Shown: in pieces, positions 16,301-22,619 of the stretch
Numbering within the stretch: the stretch's first letter is position 1
Layout: every line of letters begins with the position of its first letter
DNA from: Mesostigma viride
Lineage: Eukaryota; Streptophyta; Mesostigmatophyceae; Mesostigmatales; Mesostigmataceae
Reading direction: 5' to 3'
Assembly: GCA_009746045.1 (NCBI GenBank)
Contig: RPFO01000597.1
Location: forward strand, 1 to 22,619
Length of the DNA: 22,619 nt
Translations under genes and position numbers: made by a program
Notes under the pieces: generated by a model
The model's database searches: none
What the model saw: only the letters and a program-made list of their open reading frames with translations
What the model was told of the DNA's origin: nothing

Positions 16301-17056
16301 GACATAGGCTGTCACCAGGGGCATATTCCTACCATCTGCATTGAAAATGAACCTGTGCCGGAGACAAATGAGGTAGGAGATGCCAAGTAACAAGGGTCCC
16401 ACCAACACCTTCATCTCAAAGCCCAGGGTACCCATAAACTCGCTTATGCCGATGCATAATCTCGCTTTTGCTTATTGGCATCCTGCACAGCGTTGCAGAG
16501 CTTCCAATCAATTCCCTAGAATCCCGATCACTGGACACCGTAGCGTCGCGTACCTTTAATAGCATCCGTCACCTGGAAGACAGGGCACCACACGTCGGGA
16601 GGGCCCAGAGCAGGGGTGGAGACAAGAAGGCAGCAAACATGGGAAATGATTATACATGAATTGATTACGCTTTCGAGGGCAGCACCAGCAGCAAACGCAG
16701 TGCAACATGAAGAGCAGCTCATGCACACCCTAGAAAATCGTAAAGCCGCCAAAACGACAATTGATGCGACATTTTGCAATGCTTACCTCGAGGTGCTTTC
16801 CAACAATACGAATTTTTGTGCCAGATGCAGCCGCAACGGTAGCTTGGGCTTTCGGCCTCAGCTGGACCACGGGCTTTGAAGCAAAGGATAGACCGGTGCC
16901 GGCAAAGGAGGATTTGTTCAGGACAGCGAGCCCCGGTTTACCCGCAGGCTGAGCAGGCGCCAGGCGGGCAGCAGCACGTGCCGCCTGTGGCCGGGCATTG
17001 ACCTTCATGCATGGCTGTACCAGAAAAGTGGACGATGCTAGGGAAGCGCACGCCAT
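13378..17056 (-). CDS. PSRP1: Plastid ribosome hibernation factor (PSRP1 / long HPF type), five exons
   Basis: Exons (minus strand, coding): 17056-16787, 16572-16554, 14756-14620, 14140-13959 and 13594-13378. They sum to 825 nt, or 274 residues plus TAA, and every junction is GT-AG with matching phase. Residues 1 to about 75 are Ala/Arg/Ser-rich with few acids, as in plastid transit peptides. Residues about 78-180 are the S30AE domain ([11 protein letters not shown], microexon [52 protein letters not shown] and a basic tail). Residues about 215-272 are the C-terminal dimerisation domain ([47 protein letters not shown]). Such proteins bind the 30S decoding region of plastid ribosomes, shutting down translation in the dark or under stress; the long form pairs ribosomes. 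The length fits plant PSRP1 (about 300 aa). The ATG at 17056 is the first of the exon, in good context. Confidence 0.92.
14467..14598. repeat. 12-bp minisatellite, 11 units, in PSRP1 intron 3
   Basis: Units follow the pattern CACATRGYRAMC (cacatggtgacc, cacatagccaac, cacatagtgagc and so on) in exact 12-bp register from 14467 to 14598. It ends about 20 bp from the donor of exon 3 (intron 14619-14141). Length multiples of three keep it open as a spurious ORF. Confidence 0.9.
15726..15783. repeat. 29-bp tandem duplication in PSRP1 intron 2
   Basis: gcactgcaggtaMccatgag followed by acaaccagY occurs at 15726-15754 and 15755-15783; a partial third copy (ccatgaaacaaccagcgcag) lies near 15823-15842. 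Confidence 0.8.
15923..15995. repeat. Three copies of tacgtgcactaccagcga separated by G-tracts, PSRP1 intron 2
   Basis: Identical 18-mers at 15923-15940, 15951-15968 and 15978-15995 are separated by runs of 9-10 G. Variable G-run length gives periods of 28 and 27 bp, typical of slippage. Confidence 0.9.
16554..16572 (-). other. PSRP1: 19-nt microexon (exon 2) of the PSRP1 gene
   Basis: GTGACGGATGCTATTAAAG is flanked upstream by cttccag and downstream by gtacgc. It adds VTDAIK plus the first base of a glycine codon and connects phase 0 to phase 1. Exon 1 ends in GKHLE and exon 3 begins with the rest of Gly then YVEEK; with the microexon the product has the continuous family pattern (GK-x-hydrophobic-E-V-T-x-A-I-x-x-Y-V-E). 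Without it the reading frame would be lost. Confidence 0.9.
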
Positions 17057-18270
17057 GATTTGTGTGTTGGTTACGGATAAATATGAGGTTATACTACTCT
17101 ACAAATGCAAAACAGCGTCTGCTGCGACAAGCAGGCTGTCACTACCACAGTGCAGTGTCAGCCTCGCGGAAGCACGCATGGAGTCATATCGTCTTCGCCA
17201 GTCTGCCGGGGGCCGAGGACGAAGGCCCCCGGCCGTTTCAGACGGCTTTTAGAACATGCCCGGGAGACTTTCCTGTATTTTCCTGGTATTTTCACTAGAT
17301 TTATACCAGATTCAGCACCTTTGCCAACTTGAAGGACAACTCGGGGTTCCCGCTCACTTGGCCCTGTCCGACGTCAGCCCAGCCCGCAGATTCTTGCAGA
17401 TTAGGGCAAACTATCTTCAGAAATATCTCGCGCCGGAAGCCCAGCCTCTCGCTGTTGAAGCTAGCTAAGTCATTTTCCGGTGAAATGGGTGTTAGTTTAT
17501 TTCCATATAACAGTTAAGGTGACCCAGGTATGCCAAAAATAGCCTGAAATGCCTAGTTAGCTAGCTAGCTAAGTCATCAGTCAGTCAGTCTGTCAGTTGG
17601 ATCCCAGCTTGCCAATAAGAAAGAAGTTGGTGGTAGTTGGTACAAGACAAGCTTGCTTTTTCTACAGTATTATCACAGAGGATTGGCCGATTGGGCCGTT
17701 TCCAAATCTCTGCTGCCCATGTTGAGTTGAGTTGATTCCCACGCCGGTTAACCGACAGGGTTATTCAGGTGCGGCGTGGGCCACAACAACAACAACCACA
17801 ACAACAATAACGCAGTCCAAATCAACCAACATAAAAAAACAAGTGACGCTATTGGCGAGAAACCGGTCCAAGAGGATTGGAAGGAAATGACATGCTGCGA
17901 GCTGTAAGCGGAACCACCCACACATGCTGCGAGATGCAACTTGAAAGGTACTTAAACACTTTTACTCTAGCAAGTAGAGGTTCTCCACGTGGCCTAGTGG
18001 CCGCGTGGCACCGTGCCCGTGAATTCACCAGGATTGTGGAACTAGTCCTGTGCATGCCCGTGTGGCAGTTTCCGTGGCACCAAGCTGGCATAGTTCCGCG
18101 ACGTAATCGACAAAATGTTTTATTTTGCTCTCACGAGCACTCGTTCGTTGCCACATCGCATCGCATCCTGATCGTATCGCATTTTTTCGATCGCACCGTG
18201 TGCGTTCGGACTCACTTTGGAGAGCCTCTTGCCTAACACAATCGATATACTTTACTCGTCACCCGATCGA
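17057..18270. other. Intergenic region between the two divergent host genes
   Basis: It must contain the PSRP1 promoter (near 17057) and the upstream part of the oxidoreductase promoter. A perfect 9-bp stem with a 9-nt loop (ccgggggcc / ggcccccgg) lies at 17206-17232. Short tandem runs occur at 17553-17600 (tagc, gtca). An 8-bp inverted repeat cccacgcc / ggcgtggg is at 17738-17745 and 17773-17780, next to a CAA-rich run (17782-17815). I see no convincing gene. Confidence 0.5.
17206..17232. repeat. GC-rich hairpin upstream of PSRP1
   Basis: The arms ccgggggcc (17206-17214) and ggcccccgg (17224-17232) are perfectly complementary, with loop gaggacgaa. It lies about 150-175 bp upstream of the PSRP1 start codon. 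Role unknown. Confidence 0.8.
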
Positions 18271-18278
18271 TATATATA
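18271..18278 (+). promoter_or_regulatory. TATA box of the oxidoreductase gene (TATATATA)
   Basis: It lies 42 bp before the chosen ATG at 18320, so transcription from about 18300 would make that ATG the first one in the mRNA. This supports the start choice. Confidence 0.6.
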
Positions 18279-18319
18279 GTTGCAAGCACGCAGCGCAAGG
18301 CAGGCCGGCAATCACTTTC

Positions 18320-20222
18320 ATGGCGCAATCTGTGTTGAGTATCGCGATGCCGCACTGCCAGCGTGCCTGTGCCACGCTGCGAGCAGGATTTACTATGAAT
18401 TCTAGCAGTTCCGACGATCGCCCTGATACCCCCAAAGCCCCGTGGCTTGGCAGTAATTCATACAGCGTTGGATGCCAAAGCACGCGTCGTTGCTCCTTCC
18501 CTCTTCGTCATGAGGCAAAGAAGCTTAGCAGGGATGCGATCGCTCCCAAGCGGGCTTTCCGTAGCACAGCAGTCTGCGCATTGCCCTCTCAGCGCACTGC
18601 TGTGGTTGTCGACCGAAACACGCCTGCAGGAGAGACGCGAATTGCCCAAATTGACATGCTCAAGTGTGGCGATGACGAGGTTCTTTGCGAGGTTCGTGCC
18701 GGCCTGCCGACGTTCTAGTCATGCTTTTTCGGAGAGGCTTCGGAGAGCGGAACATCTTCTCGCTGAAAGGGTTGTTCACTTCTACTAGATGAGCTGGCAA
18801 AACGACCCCGTCTAATGAATCCTGTTATCAAAAGCGGATTCTTTCCGTCCTATCCGTAGTCCGTTTGAGCTGGGTGTTTCTTATTCGCTCCCCCTGCGTT
18901 TCTATACTAGTCTGCCAGTGCCCGGCCTCGTTGTCCCCACTTCCGCCTTTCATTCTCCCTCCTGTGCCCAGGGCCTACTGGGTGGATACCTGTCCCAGCC
19001 TTGTCTGTATGGGGCCTCGTTACGTAGAGAATGCAGGGACTAAAGAGTTGAAATCCTACCACTCAAAGAGTGGTTGCCTTGTCACAGCTATATTACACCC
19101 TGCCCAGAGACCCCCCCCCAAAAAAAAAGTAAAAAAAAAAGTAATGCAACATGGTAAACAAGAATGACTTCATATGCAACCAACGACTCTAACGCGTCTA
19201 TTTGTAACTTCCCTTGTGCCCCCACCCCCACCCCCCTACTTGTGCGAATGATAACCCAGGTATGCGCGATCGGCATCAACGCGCTTGACTGGTTCATCAC
19301 CGATGCAATCAAGAAGGTCCCGCCCTTCCTGCGCCAGGGACCCTTCGTCCCCTGCAAGGACTTCAGCGGCCGCGTCGTCGCCGTCGGCTCGCGCGTGACC
19401 CAGTTCAAGGTCGGCGATGATGTCTACGGGATGACCGGGTTCACGCTCGCCGCCAAGCCCGATGGCTTCACCCCAGAGGCGCTCGCGAGCGGTGCCGCGT
19501 CCACCTACGCAAAGATCAAGGCGAACGAGTGCGCCAAGAAGCCCACAAACTTGACCCACCTGGAGGCTGCGGGGATCCCCCTTGCGGTGCTCACGGCTTG
19601 GAAGGCGCTCGTGGACACCGCCAAGCTCAAGCCCGGGAGCAAGGTGCTGATCCTGGGGGGGGGCGGCGGTGTCGGCACGCTGTGCATCCAGCTGGCAAAG
19701 GCGTACTTGAAGGCGGGAGAGGTGGTGGTCACCGCTTCGAAGGGGTCGGAGGCGCTCGTGCGGTCCCTTGGGGCGGATCGCGTCGTGGATTACAAGTCGG
19801 AGCAGTTTGAGGAGGTGCTCAAGGGGGATAATTTCGATGTCGTCGTTGATGCGGTGGGGTATGACCGCAAGTGCTCCCGCGCAAAGGCCGTGCTGAAGCC
19901 CGGCTCGGGCCAGCTGGTTGATCTGATTGGACCACCGTCGATCGGGTATCTGCGCAGGAACAGCAAGGCGGACGGGCCGGTGGAGTACGGCCAGGAGCTG
20001 ATCAAGTACGGCAAGGATGTCAGGTATAATATCGTGGGCGTGGAGCCTAACGGTGCAGCGCTCGCTACGGTCGCGGACTTGATGCGCGAGGGAAAGATGC
20101 GGCCAGTCGTGGATAAGGTGTTCAACGGCTTGGAGCAGCTGCAGCAGGCGTGGGATTATAACCGGTCGGGGCGCGCGCACGGCAAGGTTGTGGTGAACCT
20201 AGAGGCTGGCAAAGCATCGTGA
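18320..20222 (+). CDS. Zinc-independent MDR oxidoreductase, quinone oxidoreductase type, probably plastid-targeted; two exons
   Basis: Exon 1 is 18320-18691 and exon 2 is 19260-20222; the 568-nt intron begins gttcgt and ends cccag. The product is 444 residues. Residues 1 to about 90 are Ser/Arg/Ala-rich and look like a targeting extension. The enzyme starts at T93 (TAVVVDRN), continues through GDDEVLCE to the exon junction, then VCAIGINALDWF, matching the family pattern V-x-A-x-G-x-N-x-x-DW. KDFSGRVVAVGSRVTQFKVGD follows. The nucleotide-binding loop GGGGGVGT (about 257-264) lies in VLILGGGGGVGTLCIQLAK and binds NAD(P)H. DYKSEQFEEVL, FDVVVDAVG, GKMRPVVDKVF and GRAHGKVVVNLE complete the fold. 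Zinc ligands are absent. Relatives include plastid envelope quinone oxidoreductase homologues and RTN4IP1-like proteins, which reduce quinones or reactive enones; the substrate cannot be told from sequence. The donor GTTCGT is weak but gives perfect alignment. Confidence 0.88.
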
Positions 20223-20654
20223 GACGATGGGCGAGGGTCACATATCAATAAGTGGCATTATGCACACCGGCATGCATCTTTGGCATTCCGGGGTTGTCTG
20301 TTGGGTAAGAGTGTGAAGTTCATGTATATTGGTATGGTTTGTTGACATTTGTCATTTCATTGGACGATATTAATGCCAACCCTGATTTTGGTGCAGCAAC
20401 TTCTTTGCAGGGGGGCAAAGTGTTGAAATTCAGGAAACGCTTTAGAAAACTAGAAACAAGGTTTTTAGTGAGGGACGGAGGTACTAGGCCACCCATGTAT
20501 TTAATGTACATTTTGTAAGTATCTTGATAAACATGTCTTTTATTGTTGCTAAATAATTTTTTGTCAAATGCTGAGACCTCTTAGCCGTTTCCGGGTACGT
20601 GATACGGGTTCTTGGTACATACATGCCGCCGGGTGATATTTCAGTGATCCTCCG
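20223..20654. other. 3' flank of the oxidoreductase gene, up to LINE-B
   Basis: AT-rich, no gene. A TGTAA at 20514-20518 is a candidate polyadenylation signal. The sequence changes to GC-rich LINE-B coding near 20655. Confidence 0.55.
20514..20518 (+). terminator. Candidate polyadenylation signal TGTAA of the oxidoreductase gene
   Basis: It lies 292 nt after the stop codon, with no earlier TGTAA noticed in between. A short motif, so only suggestive. Confidence 0.4.
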
Positions 20655-20704
20655 CGGTACGTGTCGCTGCCAAGTATCGCCTGGCTGCCCGCACCCTCCC
20701 CACC

Positions 20705-22006
20705 TTGCCTCCGCGCCGACAGCTTGCTGTCCACCGTCACGCACCGACAGTGGTCGCCGCCAGGCAGATGCTCCGCCGCAACAGGGATCCGACCGCCAAA
20801 CCTGGGCTGCAAGCAGCTCTGAGGGCCGCCTACGAGCAGGCCGAGAAGGCAGACGCTCAGCAGATGGTCAAGGACCTGCGCAGCTGCCAGCAGAAGCGCG
20901 ACGGCAAAGGGGCCTGGTTCTGGTACAAGCGCCTCGGGCACCCGGCCGGCCTCGGCCGGCCCCACCGCCACGACGTCCCCGGCGCCCCAGCCAAGCGGCT
21001 TCGTACCTGGGCCGCGGCCACGGCCGAGGTCGTTGGGACAGCTGCGCCGCCCCCGACCCTGCTCCCAGCCGCCGCCGCCCGCCCGGCCGCCCTGGCCGGC
21101 CCTGCTGGGCCCCCGGCCCCGCCTAGGTCAGCAGTGGACTACCTAGTCCCCCCGCTGGTCGGCCCACTTGGCGACCCGTCCGACATGCCTCCTTTCACCT
21201 CTCGCAAGGTCACGGAGGCGGTCCAGCGCCTACGTTATGACGCAGCCACCGGCTCTGACGAGATTCCTGCCGCAGTTGTAAAACTTGCAGCCGGATTCGA
21301 GGACACAGGTGTTATGCTGCTCTTCCGGGACATCTGCAACCGCCTTCTGCTGTCGTCGCAAGGTCCACCTCCAGCGGCCTGGCAACACAGTTTTCGCACG
21401 ATGCTGTACAAGAACAAGGGGTCGCCTGCCGACCCCGGCAACTACAGAGGGGTGTGCATTCAAAGCGCCCCCCTCAAGCTCCTTATGCGGCTCATCCTGA
21501 ACCGCCTGCGCACGGCCCTGGACGGTCACCACAGAGAGACTCAGCACGGCTTCCGTTCAGGTCGCAACACAGTACAGGCGATCTTCGCTACTCGCCGACT
21601 GCTGGAGGAACTGCAACGCCTTCAGCCTGGTGAGTCCCCTTTGCACCTTGTGCTGGTGGACTTTGAACATCAAAGCCTTCGATTCGGTTTTCTGGCGCTT
21701 TGGGACATCCTCGAGTTGTTCCGGATCCCCCGCCACCTGATTGCTGTCATCCGCAACCTGTATGAAGGGTCCACCACTTCGGTGCGCACTTCTTACGGGA
21801 CCACGCCCCCATGCCCTTTACAGAAGGGTGTGTGGCAGGGCTGCGTGCTGTCGCCCTACCTGTTCATTATTGTGGTCGAATACGTAATGATTCAGGCGCG
21901 CAAGCGATTTGCCCGCATCGTGGGTAGGGAACCAGGGGTGCAGGTCGCTAACAAATACTGGCATGGCGGAGCGGACACGGAGATTCGGCTGGCAGACATC
22001 ATCTAA
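20705..22006 (+). pseudogene. LINE-B reverse transcriptase (interrupted by stop at the YADD box)
   Basis: The long frame gives RNRDPTAKPGLQAALRAAYE, a Pro/Ala-rich linker (about residues 100-150), GSDEIPAAVVK, YKNKGSPADPGNYRGVCIQ (Y235 on), HGFRSGRNTVQAIFATRRLL, and VDF at D319. The expected IKAFDSVFW of motif A is in another frame (21669-21695) because a small insertion and a compensating deletion flank it. In the long frame this piece reads EHQSLRFGF and the second catalytic residue context is lost. The frame resumes with LWDILELFRIP and GVWQGCVLSPYLF (motif B), then ends at TAA 22004-22006 where the tyrosine of YADD should be. The first ATG at 20705 is incidental; the element is 5' truncated. 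Confidence 0.88.
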
Positions 22007-22619
22007 GCAGACGACACCACCCTCTTCGAGGACACTGGGCACGTGCAGACATGGCTTGACTGCCTGGCTATCGAGGCCCGTGCAGTGGGGCTTGAGGTCA
22101 GCAAGAAGACAGAGGCCCTGGCGGTTGGGCTCACCCACTCACCGCCACCCCTCTATCTCCTCAACGGCTCTCGAGTCCTGTATCGGGACCGCGTCAAGCT
22201 GCTGGGCAGCCTGCTCCCCAGCTGCGAGGTTGATGTGGACCATCGCATCTCCCTCGCCTGGCACGCATTACGCCAGTACCGGGCCCTGTGGCGCAAGCCC
22301 CTGGGCAAGATCGAGAAACATGCAGGACCTGTTCAAGGTCCTCGTCCTTCCTGTTCTCACGTATGGGGCCGAGACGTGGACCCTCACCGCCAACCTGGCC
22401 CGCAAGCTGGAATGCGCGGTCACCAACATGCTGCGTTCCATTTTCAGAGTAGGATATGCTGCTCATGTCCGCAATGAGGACCTGTACCAGGGCATGCCAT
22501 ATATCGCCAGCACCAACAGCCATATATCACCAGCGACGCCTGCAGCTAGTAGGGCACTTAGCTCGCACCAACCAGGTAGACACCTCACGTGGCCCCCCCG
22601 CAGGACTGCGACCAGCTCA
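22007..22619 (+). pseudogene. LINE-B ORF2 after the stop: motif C remainder and C-terminal region
   Basis: In the same frame as the preceding segment come ADDTTLFEDTGHVQTWLDCL, KKTEALAVGL, YRDRVKLLGSLLPSCEVDVD and ISLAWHALRQYRALW, matching LINE-A. A +1 shift near 22316 moves the reading to LFKVLVLPVLTYGAETWTLT. A further shift near 22505 leads to HQRRLQLVGHLARTNQVDT, which corresponds to the LINE-A residues on both sides of the hAT target site. The remaining C-terminal tail lies beyond the window. Confidence 0.85.

Larger units (their letters stand above)
20655..22619 (+). mobile_element. LINE-B: 5'-truncated non-LTR retrotransposon, same family as LINE-A; runs off right edge
   Basis: Homology to LINE-A ORF2 begins near 20655, in the region between endonuclease and reverse transcriptase (YRLAARTLPTLPPRRQ here versus APLLAARHLPAMPRRRPG in LINE-A). 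It then continues through the reverse transcriptase to GHLARTNQVDT near 22550. ORF1 and endonuclease are missing, the usual 5' truncation of target-primed reverse transcription. By eye the two copies are about half identical in protein, so they are different lineages of one family rather than recent duplicates. Orientation is opposite to LINE-A. Confidence 0.88.

Noticed and set aside
17849-18091. Minus-strand ORF with VKVFKYLSSCIS resembling a LINE C-terminal motif
   Set aside because: The similarity stops after about 12 residues and no other reverse-transcriptase motif is nearby; too weak to call.
19164-19259. ATG at 19164 as the oxidoreductase start
   Set aside because: The 32 residues before VCAIGINALDW do not resemble the family, whereas the upstream exon supplies the expected first strand.

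Overview
The window looks like nuclear DNA of a photosynthetic eukaryote, most likely a green alga. This is inferred from three things: two split genes with GT-AG introns whose proteins carry N-terminal extensions resembling plastid transit peptides; a plastid-type ribosome hibernation factor; and TGTAA elements (the usual chlorophyte polyadenylation signal) downstream of both genes. I cannot name the species. About 60% of the window is transposable elements and satellite DNA.

Layout. (1) 1-3640, minus strand: the 5' part of an LTR-type retrotransposon, with a structured leader, gag with two zinc knuckles, a copia-like HHCC/integrase region, and then a retropepsin-like protease that runs off the left edge. 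(2) 3640-4168: a (CCCAT)n satellite of about 105 units. (3) 4169-5074: AT-rich DNA without genes. (4) 5075-11205, minus strand: a nearly full-length but dead non-LTR retrotransposon (LINE-A) with ORF1 and ORF2 (endonuclease, reverse transcriptase, C-terminal tail). Its ORF2 is split by a 1306-bp hAT-like DNA transposon at 5385-6690, recognised by CAGTGATG terminal inverted repeats and a perfect 8-bp target duplication CCTGGCTG. (5) 11206-13200: AT-rich intergenic DNA with palindromes and a 60-bp inverted partner of a repeat on the other side of LINE-A. (6) 13378-17056, minus strand: a five-exon gene for a plastid ribosome hibernation factor (PSRP1 / long HPF, 274 aa) that includes a 19-nt microexon. 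(7) 17057-18319: the divergent promoter region. (8) 18320-20222, plus strand: a two-exon gene for a zinc-independent medium-chain oxidoreductase (quinone oxidoreductase type, 444 aa). (9) 20655-22619, plus strand: a second, 5'-truncated copy of the same LINE family (LINE-B), running off the right edge, with a stop codon exactly at the tyrosine of its YADD box.

The host content is therefore a divergently transcribed pair of probably plastid-targeted genes between two convergent LINE copies. The nesting gives a relative order of events: LINE-A inserted first and the hAT element entered it later. LINE-B independently confirms the LINE-A reading across the hAT site, because both copies share the residues that bridge the target duplication.
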